Shown here piece after piece: positions 28,906 to 40,476 of a stretch of 64,000 nucleotides of DNA; the first letter of the stretch is position 1, and each line of letters opens with the position of its first letter. Origin of the DNA: Eremomyces bilateralis CBS 781.70 (lineage: Eukaryota; Ascomycota; Dothideomycetes; Eremomycetales; Eremomycetaceae). The stretch is from positions 478,156-542,155 of the forward strand of contig NW_022985075.1 in the NCBI RefSeq assembly GCF_010015585.1. The letters are read 5' to 3'. The translations under genes were made by a program, and so were the position numbers. The notes beneath the pieces were generated by a model. The model ran no database searches. It was not told the DNA's origin and saw nothing but the letters and a program-made list of their open reading frames with translations.

Positions 28906-31620
28906 ATGAGGCGACAAGACCACGAGGAGCGGTCCTCCTTCTCCCGCAACACCAGGCCGTCGCTGCGGCCCCCCCCACGATCCTCGTCCTACGCCTCCAA
29001 CCCCCCCGCATCCTGGTCATCGTCAGCTGCAGACAGCCCCAGAAGGATGAGGTCCTCGCGCCGACGATGGCCGCCGTCGCCCAGCGTCGAAGATGAGGCC
29101 TCGTCGCTGGCGAAGGAGTTTGGCGGTTTCAGCCCGCAGGGCTGGACGTCGGAGGGTAGCGAGGCCTGCATGCGCGGCGAGATCGACCAGGAACCGCTGA
29201 TGCTGGACGTGGACACCGACTCCGACAACCAGAACCCCGAGCGTCGGTTTGTGCTGGTGAACAACCTGAAAGGCACGGCCTCGTCTAACGCGAACGGGCG
29301 CGATGCAAGAGGAAACTGGCGAGGTGGGACAAAGCACAATGCACGACTGGATCCGGAAGACGATGATGTGCCCATTTACACGCGGCGTCAGCCCTCTCCA
29401 TATACAATTTCGAACCCCCAAAATCGCCTCTCGGGTGAGTATGTTCTCGCGGAGCATGTCCTTTCATCCTCACCCGGGCGCACCTCGTCCCAAGCTCCGT
29501 TCAAGAGTTCCACATGGTCGAGTGCTTCGTCCACCAAGAGCTCAGGCATACGTACCCCAGCCGAAGCCCCGTCCAGAGAGTCGTTGGGTACCGAGGACAA
29601 ATATGAGTCTCGGGATGGCAAGCAGCCACGAGGTGTTCGCTTCTCGTCTGACTACGCCAACGTTCAGACAAGTACCCGCCTAACCCAGAGCCGTCCGGCG
29701 ACCGAGAAATCGACGAGCGGCCGCAGAGCGACGTACGATGACGCCTCCAGCTCCGAGCCTGCATATATACGACAGAAAGCGTCGCCGGTACCATCTCCGA
29801 CCGGCTCGCCAGCGGCAAGCCCTTCGTTGACCACCAAAGAGTTCTTCCCCGCGCGTCCAAGGGCTTCGAGCAATCTCAAGACCGCGACTAGTCACTTACG
29901 AAGCAACAGCCGACAAAACAGCCCGCTCGCCTCTCCGGTTACCAAAGATGAGCACTGGGATCCCTCCTTTAACCAACGCCCAAGCCCAAGGCCATCATCG
30001 CCTTCATCCAATCTCGAGGGTAGACCGGTCAATACACCGACATTGGTACCGCAACTTGATACGAATGCGCTGAATCAACGACCGAACGTATCCCTGGGAT
30101 CATCCATCCCATCGCGTGCTGATATACCGCCTGCAATCGCGGTTCCGCGGAACGAAGTGCCCCCATACCCTTCAGGCTCAGGAACAACCCCACTTCCATA
30201 CCCCGATGACCATATGTCATCCTTGATGCCCGCGCACGAAAGCTTCACCTCCCCTATCGAACCCACGGCGGCACCGTTCATAGTCGCACCCGCGATAAAT
30301 ATGCCGACGCCGAGTAATGCGAGCAACCAGTACCTATCCGACCCCGCCACTCGACCACCCGCGCTGGTTCCTGCGGGGATGGCACCGCCGTCGCCCAACT
30401 TAGACTCCCAAGGGCTCTTACCCACCGAGGTCCGACGAACCGAGTCACGCTCCCCAGCCCGTCCGGCCACCACCTCCCTCCCACGCTGTCCACGCGGCGA
30501 ATTCAGCTCGCGCTACGACGACTGGTACATCCTCGACAGCTTCCCCGAGTTCGATGTCTGCCCCAGCTGCCTGGACCAAATCATCGACCGCACCATGCCC
30601 GAACTCTGCCGCTACTTCAAGCGCGCGCCGCGCCGCCCCTCCGGCACCGCGACGCGCTGCGACTTCAACAACCCGTGGGTCCGCCTTGCGTGGCTGCTGA
30701 CGCTGCAGAACAGCCGACCAAAGATCGACCTCCTCGACGACGTTGCGCATATCTACGCGAGCGGGGAGCGCTGTCCGGGCGAGTCGGAGGTTTCTGGATC
30801 GTGGTACGGCCTGCTGGATGGGGATCGGCTGATCGGGGACTTCGCCGTCTGTCCGGTCGACCGCAAGGTGCTGGAGACACTGTTCCCTTCGCTCAAAGGG
30901 CAATTCACCCGCCTTTCGACGAGCGATCCGCGCCGTCGTCGATGCGCCACTCGTGTCGGCAGCCGGTGGTACGCGGCGCTGCTTGATGCCTTCGTCGAAA
31001 TGGACAGCAAAGCGGGAAGCCGCAGCGGAAAAGTGGATCTGAAGCCGCTCCTCGAGCTCCTCCGCACCACCTCTGCCAGCAGCACCAGTTCCTCCTCCGC
31101 CTCCTCCTCTACCAACCACCCCCCGCAAACCCCCGACCCCTCCCCCAAATGCGCCCGCGACACCCTCGTCCTTAATCGCCACTGGCACATCATCCCCTCC
31201 CTCCCCGAACTCACCGTCTGCCCCACCTGCTACGCCGACGTCATCCGCCCCGCCCTGCACTCCGGCTCCCGCCTCGCGTCCTCCTTCACCCGCACGCCCC
31301 TCCTCCTCCCCGACCCCTCCCTCTCCAGCTCCGTCTTCTTCCGCCCGCCGTCCTCTACCCAGGGCGCCTCGTGCCAGCTGTACTCTCCGCGCATGCGCCG
31401 CGTGTGGGCGAAGGCGGTGGCCGGGGGGGATGATTTTGAGTACCTGGCGCGGCGAGCGAGAGAGAGGAGGAAGGTGGAGGCAGCGGTGCAGGGGCAGCAT
31501 GCGTCGTTGGTGAGGTTGATGGAGCAAAGGGGGAGGGAGGCGGTGAGTCCGAGATTGGCGGAGGAGCGGTTTGAGAGGGAGTGGAAGGAGGTTTTGAGGG
31601 AGTGGAAGGAGTGGGAGTGA
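28906..31620 (+). CDS. Conserved-looking protein with three-fold Cys module, function unknown
   Basis: Single exon, 904 residues. About 520 N-terminal residues are disordered (Ser/Pro/Arg-rich, many S-P sites). The C-terminal 370 residues hold three related modules, each a Cys followed 22-25 residues later by C-P-x-C or C-P-x-D and then by a later Cys with a nearby Trp: C552-P-S-C555 in W-Y-I-L-D-S-F-P-E-F-D-V-C-P-S-C; C649-P-V-D652 in W-Y-G-L-L-D-G...A-V-C-P-V-D; C772-P-T-C775 in W-H-I-I-P-S-L-P-E-L-T-V-C-P-T-C. The C-terminus is a charged helix. Metal binding is inferred from the spacing. I know no name for the family. It converges on the KH gene. Confidence 0.8.
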   Translation: MRRQDHEERSSFSRNTRPSLRPPPRSSSYASNPPASWSSSAADSPRRMRSSRRRWPPSPSVEDEASSLAKEFGGFSPQGWTSEGSEACMRGEIDQEPLMLDVDTDSDNQNPERRFVLVNNLKGTASSNANGRDARGNWRGGTKHNARLDPEDDDVPIYTRRQPSPYTISNPQNRLSGEYVLAEHVLSSSPGRTSSQAPFKSSTWSSASSTKSSGIRTPAEAPSRESLGTEDKYESRDGKQPRGVRFSSDYANVQTSTRLTQSRPATEKSTSGRRATYDDASSSEPAYIRQKASPVPSPTGSPAASPSLTTKEFFPARPRASSNLKTATSHLRSNSRQNSPLASPVTKDEHWDPSFNQRPSPRPSSPSSNLEGRPVNTPTLVPQLDTNALNQRPNVSLGSSIPSRADIPPAIAVPRNEVPPYPSGSGTTPLPYPDDHMSSLMPAHESFTSPIEPTAAPFIVAPAINMPTPSNASNQYLSDPATRPPALVPAGMAPPSPNLDSQGLLPTEVRRTESRSPARPATTSLPRCPRGEFSSRYDDWYILDSFPEFDVCPSCLDQIIDRTMPELCRYFKRAPRRPSGTATRCDFNNPWVRLAWLLTLQNSRPKIDLLDDVAHIYASGERCPGESEVSGSWYGLLDGDRLIGDFAVCPVDRKVLETLFPSLKGQFTRLSTSDPRRRRCATRVGSRWYAALLDAFVEMDSKAGSRSGKVDLKPLLELLRTTSASSTSSSSASSSTNHPPQTPDPSPKCARDTLVLNRHWHIIPSLPELTVCPTCYADVIRPALHSGSRLASSFTRTPLLLPDPSLSSSVFFRPPSSTQGASCQLYSPRMRRVWAKAVAGGDDFEYLARRARERRKVEAAVQGQHASLVRLMEQRGREAVSPRLAEERFEREWKEVLREWKEWE

Positions 31621-32810
31621 GGATCGGAGGCGATCGATGGGGGGTTGGATATATTCACGTTTGTTTCAGAGGTTTATGAACGAAGCAACGATAGCGATGG
31701 AATGGATGGCATGATGGATGATCGACTGGATTAGCGAGTCACGTACATTGAACAAAAGACGTGTATTTCATTCCGATAGCATAAAAAAAGGGGATATCTG
31801 CTCCTTTGCATCCAGCGTCCGTCCAGCTAATTAAGGTGGGCGACTAAACTCATACCGATGTCTCATTCGGGCAATCGCAATCCGGACGTCAACAGCCAAA
31901 CTTTTATCATACACACACAGTGAAGGGGGGGAAGATCAATGAAAGCACGCGTCGAAGCCAAACCGTGCCCATTACATGAATCCGATCCGAAACCGCTCGA
32001 CAAGGGGTCGACTGCGCCATCCTTGCCTAACGAGGAACGTTGCAACATTCTCATCAGTGTCACACTGAACATATCCACACGGGTGCAGAAGCCTCAACTA
32101 GCGAACGCGCTGAATCCTGCCGATTAGTGTCCAGGTGCGATCCCATCAACCATTTTGAGCCATGTCATGCAAAATCCCGATGTCAAGATCACGTCGGGCG
32201 TCCGCGATTTCGAGAATGAACAGGACGTCAACCAGGGTCACTCCTTTGTCGATCATGCCTGCGATACGCGAAAGTGATTGGCGGGGCGCGCCGATCAATG
32301 AATAGTAGAGCAGCCGAGGTCTCAAACGTTGCGCTGTGATTTAGTGTCGTGCGAATAGGTGTCCGATGACAGTGAAATCAGGCTCGGAACACGGCCCGGA
32401 CGATCCGTTGTTGGTGGACTGTTGCGATGCGGACACGGCCATGCGTTGCAGTGATTTCATCGCGCAGTATCAAGAGCGGGGTGTGACGGTAACAGAAAAT
32501 AAAGGGTGGTTGAGGTCCATCAAGGAGAATCGTGAGAGTCGAGAACAATTCATCAAGCAGGTGAGATGCATCAGGCAAGCTGAATGTCGAGTCAGGTGAG
32601 AGGAGTCGCAAACGTCATCAGTCCGGTAGTCAAGGCGATGTTACGACCAGAAGATGATACGGCGTCAGTGTCGCGAGCATAGCATAGCATCAAAGAAGTC
32701 CGCTTGTGCGCGGATATGGGCGGCAGTATGATCAGGCGAATCGAGAAGGTTCAACGTCGTGACGGGAGCATTCACGATCTCACCAGAGACGCAACGGTCA
32801 GCCAGGCGCC
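31621..32810. other. Intergenic between convergent genes
   Basis: Holds the two 3' ends. Short ORFs (31939-32127, 32366-32599) have no recognisable features. Nothing else identified. Confidence 0.5.
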
Positions 32811-34695
32811 CTAAGCGGTGCCGGGCGGTTTTGTCTGATCCTGACCGGGGGTCTGACCGGGCAACTGACCCTGTTGAGCGGCTTGCGCTTGGTAGGCGTA
32901 GTACATCTGGTAGTAGTTCTGAATGCCACCCCACGCAGCATACGGATCACTAGCAGGGTCGGCACTAGGCATCCCGGCAGGAGCGGCCTGTGCTTGTTGC
33001 GGCATCATGTAGCCGGCTTCGGGCTGCGCATATGACTGCTGTTGTGATTGCTGCGGTTGTGAGTATGCATCGAAGTGATCACTGGGCGGTCTTCCGCTGC
33101 GGCGACCACCTCCACCTCCACCACCGTTCTTTTCACGCTAGCTGGTGTTAGAATTGGACCAACACAAGTGAGGATCAAACAAACTTACCACTGCATCGAC
33201 TTTTTCCCAAATAGCATTTTTCGCGGCTTCGATAGCTTGCATTGAACCTACCAGGCCGATTTCACGTTCAATGTCCGCACCGGACGGCTGCGTCACGTTG
33301 ATCTTGCATCCGGTGGAGTTCTGCATCTCTTTGATCGTCTCACCACCCTTGCCGATGACCATGCCGACAGCCTCGGATGGGATTTGGATGGTTTCGTTCA
33401 CCTTTCCCGTCGAGTCTTGAAGGTCATGACCGATTCGACCCGTGTCTCTGGGAGGCTGACCACCCTGGGACAGATTGCGCGTGTCGCTGTCGACGATCTC
33501 CATAATCAGGTCCTGGGCCTTTTGAGCGGATTCTGCGTTCCCAATAAGATTGACGGGTCGAAGGCCGTTCACACTCTTGTCTTCTCCTAGGATATTCACG
33601 TGGCAGGCGCTGCGATCCTGCAAGTCGCGGATGGTTTCCCCTCCCCGTCCAATAATGAGGCCCACGGTACGATCGGGAACCATGATCTGGATGCTCTTTT
33701 CTCCCTCTCGAAGAGGCTGCGGGAGGCCCTTGGAGACTTGCGGTTGCGCACGTGGCATCTCTCTCGCGGGCTCCCCTCTGGGCTCTCGAGGCTTTCCACC
33801 ACCCTGCGGGCTTTCTTCAATGATGCGATCGATTTCCCGTGTGGCGTCTTGGCGCTGGCGAGGCGTTCCCGAGATCCTGCACTGTCTCCTGGGTCCCGCG
33901 GATTCGGGTCCGGTGAGAAATTGAATTCGGGCTCCAGTCTCGGCTTCCACTCGTCGCAGATTTTCCCCTTGTCTGCCAATGACGAGGCCGACCAAGGTGG
34001 AATCAATGACGATCACCTCCGAATTGTCGTCAGCGCGTCCATCATCCCGATCGCGATGGCCATAGCTTCTTCCGGGAGGCGAGAAATTTTCGCGGCCACG
34101 TCCGGGGGGGGACCTCGAGCGATCACGGCGGGGGTAAGGGTCGCGACGATCACCGCCGCGCCGTTCGTCTCGGTAAGGATTGTAGTTGTCCCGGAAGCTT
34201 TGACGAGGAGGGGTCCGGGATCTGGATCGTGAGCGTCGGTATGACCGAGGCCCTGAGAGGAATGTCAGTATCCTGGTGCTTGGGTGAAGTGCATCTGAAA
34301 ATAACTTACCCGTCGAAGCGCGTCCTGAGTCATAAGCGAGACCCTTTTCTGCAGCGATGCCACGGGCCTTCGCAATCGCATCCGCAATGGACACAGAGCC
34401 GGAGTTGACAGGTTTGATAGCACTCAAGTCAAGGGCACCTGTATTGGTCGGCGGCGGAAGCCCATAGCCACCAGCACCGGGGTTAGGTAAACCATAACCC
34501 GATGGCCCAGGTTGCTGCGTCTGCGGGTTTTGAAGAGGTTGGCCAGGTTGGCCTGGTTGTCCTTGCGGGGCCGAAGGCTGTTGAGCCGCTATTGAATTCA
34601 TCAGTACCAGTACTGGGAAAATTTTTGACAAAGCAGTGGCACAATAACTTACCAAGTGCGGCCAGGATGGACGATATATCCGGCTGTCCCGCCAT
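32811..34695 (-). CDS. Three-KH-domain RNA-binding protein (FUBP-like)
   Basis: Exons 34695-34653, 34588-34310, 34252-33189 and 33137-32811 give 570 residues. Order: a Gln/Pro/Gly-rich N-terminus; an Arg-Ser-Asp-rich stretch (about 110-185); KH1 (187-255, V-G-L-V-I-G-R-Q-G-E-N); KH2 (294-364, V-G-L-I-I-G-R-G-G-E-T); KH3 (394-461, V-G-M-V-I-G-K-G-G-E-T); and a Gln-rich tail with A-W-G-G-I-Q-N-Y-Y, like the repeats at the end of FUBP proteins. All three G-x-x-G loops are intact. Likely a nuclear single-stranded nucleic-acid binder acting in transcription or splicing. Intron 2 (57 nt) has no stop in frame, so retained and spliced forms would both be translatable. Confidence 0.9.
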
Positions 34696-35288
34696 GTCTG
34701 CGGTCAAATGGGGTGAACGGTTGGAATTGCGCAACACTCAGGAAACGAGCGGCGGAGTGGCGGCTTGAAATTGATCGCTATTGTGCGCTGTGGCTGACAA
34801 GTGAAATGCAACGAGTTCGAGTGGGAGAGGGTGAGACGGAGAATGAAAGACGTGTTATCGATGCAGTAGAAGAATGAAAGAAAGAGGAACGGGAAGTGTT
34901 CGAATGCGAAAGAGGAAAGAGTTTGAGTGGAACTTGCCGACACTGCAGACTCCAGGGGATTGCAATGGTCACGTGCTATCTATTCGGCCAGGGCGTGGGA
35001 TAAGGCAATAAGGTCACAATATCATATCCCCTTGCCTGCACAACACATGGACGGCATTCGATAAGTTGTGATCATGGTAGCAGGTAGGTACCTACAGGTA
35101 GGTACGGAGGTAGGTGCCTAGGTACCGTAATTAAGATATGATTCGGATTACTGATTTCATTGCCATGTCTAAGAGTCGGCTCGCTAGCGATACAATCTCA
35201 TCCGATACAATCTCGTCCTTCCATTCCGTAGGCAATCATTTCATTCCCGCAATACGCCAGAGTGCTCCAAGGCTACTCTACTCGACTA
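34696..35288. other. KH-gene promoter and VPS17 3' region
   Basis: Both flanking genes are on the minus strand. A CACGTG lies near 34973 and an ACCT-type repeat near 35100. No gene seen. Confidence 0.5.
35081..35126. repeat. Interrupted GGTAGGTACCT repeat
   Basis: A run built from GGTA and GGTACCTA units, partly palindromic (CAGGTAGGTACCTACAGGTA, then GGAGGTAGGTGCCTAGGTACC), 5' of the KH gene. A related CATGGTACCTAGGTAG occurs inside VPS17 near 36232. Confidence 0.65.
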
Positions 35289-37159
35289 CTATAGCATGGT
35301 CGCCAATCTGCTCGCCGCATTCCGCGCGTCCACCCGATCCTGATCAGCCTCGTCCACCGAATCTTTAGAGCCGTGTTTCCCCTTCGGCGTCGCCTCCGCC
35401 GCCTCGTCCTCCTCCGGAACCGGATGCACGAACCCACCGCTGACGCTCCGATTGAGCCCATCCTGACGCCTCGGCACACCACTCCAGGCGTCCCCTTTCG
35501 GCCCCTGACTGCTTGCCAAGCTCACCCGTCGCTGAGACGGATGCGCTTCCCTCCCCAGGCGGGAGAGGCCGCCCGACGCATCGATGGCGCGGATGTCAGG
35601 GCGCACGGTCTCGAGGGTGGCGAGGGTGCGGCGCTCGGCTTCGATCTGGCGGACCACGTACTCGCGGATGCTCTGCCGCATGTCGGCTGCGGTGCGGGTG
35701 AACCACTTCCGGCGCTCCTGGACGAGGTTCGCGGTGACGCGTTGGGCTTTTTGCCCGAGGTGCGTCTCGTGCGAGAGGGCTTCGTCGAGGGCGGCGATAG
35801 CCTCGTCGACCTTGTCGCGTCGGACGCTGGACGAGGATCGGAGTCGGTCGGCGGCGGTGGTCTTGGCCCGAGCAGACTGCTGCGCCTGGAGAAGTTCGCG
35901 GAGGAGGATGTGCCGGTTGGTGAGAGTCTCCTTGACGATGAAAGCGTCGGAGGAATGATAAGCAAGGGGGTCGCCGAGTGTCGTGGCTTCGGACGTTCCC
36001 TGGGCCGCATGGAAGTCCCCAGCCATTTGGATAATCCTTCCTAGCTTTTTATACGCGTTCGAGAGCCCTTGATGGATTTCCTGGGCGTGCATCTGGGCCA
36101 TCTTCACGCCGAGTTCGGCTTCGGCTAAACCGAGTGCTGTCAAATATTAGCATCCTTGTATGAGGTGTTGTCGCGCAACATGACATACCGCGTCTAGCCT
36201 TGACGACTCGTTCTAATTTCTGGCTAGCATCCATGGTACCTAGGTAGAAGAGCTTCACGACGGGTCTTGCCTCCGCCAATTCGGGGGTATCGTCGGGCGG
36301 CGGAGCGAACTGCTTCAGCATCTTCCGCCGCACCCCGGTTGCGGGCTGTTTGCGTCGGACGACCGGACTATAACCAAAATCGCTCTCCACGAAAAAGACC
36401 ATCTCTTCATCCCGCTTCAGCACCTCGTTGGAGCACACGGTGTTGAGCCAGCGCTGAATGGCGGTTTTGATCCGCACTTCATCCTCGTCCGTTCCCACGC
36501 CCGCGGACGTGACCGACGTGGGAACCGCAGGGACCAATGCTTCTGGGTTCGCAGAGATGAGGTGCTCGGCTAGCTTGACAAACTCGGAATGGGTGCGACG
36601 GACGTCTCGGAATTGGGTCGTCCTGAATTTCGGGAGGTTGGTCTTATGTCGATGTTAGCCAACTATCACACTTGCTCCACGCACCACGACAGGCACCTAC
36701 ATAGACGTCAAACTTAAGTATCGGATCCTTTTTGCTTGTCCGCTCTAGGCCGGTGATCTTGGCCTGTAGCTTATAGTGCGGCGCGCTCGGCCGTGCGCGA
36801 GAGGACTGTGGCCGTTGTTGCTCGGTCGTCGCTATATCCCCTCCATGAAAATGCTGCTCTGCGCGAGGGGCAGTCGAAGGCGTTGGTACCCCATGGCCTG
36901 AATCGGTCATACCGGATGCCCCCAAATCATCCGAGTCCTGACGTTGATGTTGGCCATTTGCGCCTCCGCGGAACGGACTTTGGGGAAGCCCTGGGTGGGT
37001 ATCGTCGTCGGCATTGTAGGGTGACGGGGGGAGAGGAGCGGAAGGGACGTCGGCGGCGGACGGGGCGCCGAACTCGGTTTTATTATGTTGTGGTGAGGTT
37101 GCCCACGGGGATCCCTCTGCGGGATGATCTGGATCCTGGCCTATGGAGGAATAGTCCAT
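35289..37159 (-). CDS. VPS17: Vps17, retromer sorting nexin
   Basis: Exons 37159-36701, 36642-36189 and 36136-35289 give 586 residues. A disordered N-terminus (1-120) leads into a PX domain (about 125-245) with L-Q-A-K-I-T-G-L-E-R, F-R-T-T-Q-F-R-D-V-R-R-T-H-S-E-F and W-L-N-T-V-C-S-N-E-V-L-K-R-D-E-E-M. F-V-E-S-D-F-G-Y-S-P-V and the helical BAR-type region (about 295-500) follow, then a polar tail. With Vps5 it forms the membrane-bending half of retromer for endosome-to-Golgi recycling. The block N-P-E-A-L-V-P-A-V-P fits Vps17 rather than Vps5. It is divergent from MEF2 across 450 bp. Confidence 0.88.
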
Positions 37160-37609
37160 TTTGGAGAAGAGTGCGCTTGGAGCCGTTCAGAGCGGGTCAG
37201 CGGTATGGTATTGATAGCGGAAGGTCCGGAAGATCCGTGGATCAAATGACGAGGACGGGATATTGGAGGGAGAATCCCGATTAAGTACTCCGTGCAAATT
37301 GTAAATTAGCAGCAGGAAATGGTATGAATTACTATTACTCCCAATCAGAGTGAAGGTCAACTGACACGGCAGTTGGTGTAGTTGAAGTCGGAGTGCTGCT
37401 GGGCGGAGTGGAAGAGAGCTTGGGTATGGAGCTGCTCGACCAATCAGCGTCCTATGTGACTGATAGGTCAAATACGACAGTATCAAACAATTCAGGAGGA
37501 ACTTACGACTTTTTCCCCCAGCTTTCCCAATTATTATCAACACTCCTTTACCTGCTTTTGGAATTTGTCGGACTGTAGGAAAACGAAAGCGACATTGGGG
37601 ATTCTGGGT
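37160..37609. other. Divergent promoter, VPS17 and MEF2
   Basis: About 450 bases separate the two starts. An antisense ORF overlapping it (minus 37187-37897) is a shadow of MEF2 exon 1 and its leader. Confidence 0.5.
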
Positions 37610-40396
37610 ATGAGAGCTGGCGCGCCGCGAAAGGCGTTTCATGGCTTTCTCAGGTTGCGCCAGGTGCGGAACTTCCATGCCTCCCGAGCAGTTGGTCGCC
37701 AGGAAAATGGCGTGGAGCTTTCTCGGACGAGGAATATTGGGATCATAGCCCATATCGATGCTGTATGGATGACCGATCTGGGATTTGGGATGCATGTGGG
37801 TGCTGACAATGACAGGGCAAAACCACAACCACGGAGCGCATGCTCTATTATAGTGGACACACGCGACGTATTGGAAGTCAGTAAAGCAAAGATTCAACTT
37901 CTTTAATCGGCTAAAAGGCTCAAGTCTTGATTATTGCATTTTCCGTCTTTTTATTGTTATCTATCATACTTCCTCGATTTACTTACTTTCTCCTGACCAG
38001 ACGTTGATGAGGGTTCGACGGTGACGGACTTCCTACCCGCCGAGCGAGCCCGTGGAATCACCATCCAGTCCGCTGCGATAACGTTGCATTGGCCTCCTCG
38101 GGCCACCGATGACTCGGTCGCTGGCGACTCGGTTCCTTCTCTTAATAACCAGTCGCACCGGATCAACCTTATTGACACTCCAGGTCACGCCGACTTCACC
38201 TTTGAAGTCGTCCGCTCTCTTCGTGTACTAGACGGTGCCATCTGCATTTTAGACGGAGTGGCGGGCGTCGAAGCCCAGACCGAGAAAGTCTGGATCCAGG
38301 CGGACCATCACCAGATCCCGAGGCTGCTGTATGTCAACAAGCTGGATCGCAACGGCGCCTCATTTCGTCGTACCGTACGCGATATTGCATCTCGACTCCA
38401 TGTGTGGCCAGCGGTGTGTCAGATCCCTTGGTTTGACGGTGCGGGCAAACTCATCGGCCTGGCCGATGTCGTTGGTCTGAGGGCATTGAAGTGGGTCGCA
38501 GGGTCGGATGGGCGTGTGATCGAATCGATTCCGTTGCAGTCGTTAAAATCACATGATACGGTGCTTGCGATGGAGATCGCAAAAGCAAGAGAAGCGCTAG
38601 TGGAAATACTCAGCGAGTTCGATGATCAGCTGGTCGAGAGCTTCCTCGACAATGACCAGAATCACCTGGCAATATCGGAGCACGACATGCTTCATGCGCT
38701 CCGACGATGCACGTTGCATGACCCCCAGCGCGTCGTGCCGGTCGTTATCGGCGCGAGCTTGAAAAACATCGGAGTGCAGCCTCTCCTTGACTGCGTGAAT
38801 CGATTTCTTCCGGCGCCGTCGGATCGACCAAGTCCGAAAGTGCAGCTCGACCAAGCCCAACCGATCCTTGACGACGTGCTTTCGGGGGAAGCAATCAAGG
38901 CCTACCTTGAAGCACAGAAATCCCGCTCGAGAAAGGCAAAAAACCTGGCAACACGACGCCCCATGGCGCTGGTTCAATCCATGGAGAGCTTATCCTTGGC
39001 GTTCAAAGTCGTCAATGATGCAAAGCGCGGCGTCCTAGTCTACGTTCGAGTCTATTCAGGGGCCCTTTCGCGGAACTCCAACTTATACAATACGAACCTC
39101 AAGCTCGTCGAGAAAGCGACTCGCTTGTTGGAGATGTACGCTTCCGACGCCGTCGATGTTCCTCAGATCCAGGCGGGTCAGATCGGAGTCATCGTAGGAC
39201 TGAAGCATGCTCGAACGGGCGACACTCTTCTCGGGCACGTTGGCCGCGCGTCGGTCCCTCCGCCGATCGATTCGCTGCAATTGCAACCCATCGTGGTCCC
39301 TCCCCCTGTGTTCTTCGTTAGCCTCGAACCCCAGAGCCTGTCCGCTGAGAAGCAGCTGGCCGAAGCGTTGGCGATTCTTCTGCGGGAGGATCCCAGCCTG
39401 TCGGTCTCGACGGACAATGAGAGCGGGCAGACGCATCTTGCGGGCATGGGCGAGCTGCATCTGGAGATCGCGACGGATAGGCTCATCAATGACCTGAAAG
39501 CGGTTGTCTCCGTCGGGAAGATTGAGATTGGGTACCGAGAAGCGATCATCCGCACCTCGCAAGTGCAGGCAGGGGTATACGACCGTGAAATTGCTGGAAA
39601 GCGGTCCAAGGCTTCTTGTAGCGTTGTTGTAGCGCCGCGACAGGATGAGGACTTGAGTAACATGTCAGGTAACGATGACCACACGGTCATGTTACCCGAT
39701 GAGAACCTTCTCACCATTAGAATGGCAGACGAATTCGATGCCCGACTCGAAAGCGGATCAGACAACCCGTCTACTCTCACCCTACCATCGGTCATTCAAG
39801 CCGCCAGAAACGGGGTCACCGCGGCTTTGGCCCGTGGACCGAAGATGTCTTATCCCCTATACGGCGTGCATGTCCAGCTTTCTTTCGATCAGGCCAGCCT
39901 CTCCTCCGACACCACGCTTGGAGCTATTTCCGGAGCCGCACGGAGCGCGGCATCCCACGCACTCAAAAACTCGGTCGAAACCAGCGGCTTTGTACTGATG
40001 GAGCCCCTTATGCTCGTCGCGATCGACGTGAACGAAGAAAGCATGGGCCCCGTCGTCCACGACCTGAGCTCCGCCCGCAGCGGCCAAGTCATGTCCCTCG
40101 ACCTTGATGAACCGCAGCACGACGCGTCGTCCGATTCCGACTTTGTCGTGGACATGCGCCGCGTCTACACGCCTCCGGATCCGTTCGGGGACAACGGCAC
40201 AGGCACGGAATCCATCGCGCGAAGTCCGGTCGGTGGGCGGCGGCGGAATATCACGGCCAAGGTCCCGTTGAGGGAGATGGTGGGGTATCTGAAGACGCTG
40301 CGGTCGCTGACGAAGGGACGAGGGTCATTTACGATGGCGGTGGATACGTTTGAGCGGATGACGCCGGCACAGCAGAAGCGGATGCTGGCAGGGTAG
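37610..40396 (+). CDS. MEF2: Mitochondrial elongation factor G2 / ribosome-releasing factor 2
   Basis: GTPase that recycles mitochondrial ribosomes after termination. Exons 37610-37762, 37816-37876 and 38001-40396 give 869 residues. Arg-rich presequence (R-L-R-Q-V-R-N-F-H-A-S-R-A). The P-loop G-I-I-A-H-I-D-A + G-K-T-T-T-T-E-R is split exactly by intron 1. G2 is R-G-I-T-I-Q-S-A-A, G3 D-T-P-G-H-A-D-F-T, G4 N-K-L-D-R-N-G-A. The C-terminal EF-G domains contain G-M-G-E-L-H-L-E-I and V-P-L-R-E-M-V-G-Y. Intron 2 begins GTCAGT; choosing it restores G-H-T-R-R-I-G-N-V-D-E-G-S-T. The Mef2 type is favoured over Mef1 by length and insertions. It converges with the next gene, 80 bp apart. Confidence 0.9.
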
Positions 40397-40476
40397 CAAG
40401 AATTCAGCGATTCCAAACTCACGTATCTGGGTGAAATTCGAACATGTTACTGGCTGGCCATCAAAATATTCTACAC

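Noticed and set aside
30445-31527. 360-codon minus-strand ORF
   Set aside because: Exact antisense shadow of the GC-rich C-terminal half of the 904-residue gene; the composition is low-complexity and the plus frame has the repeated Cys modules.
35373-36044. 223-codon plus-strand ORF
   Set aside because: Antisense shadow of the VPS17 BAR-region exon.
37187-37897. 236-codon minus-strand ORF
   Set aside because: Overlaps MEF2 exons 1-2 in antisense and the divergent promoter; no protein features of its own.
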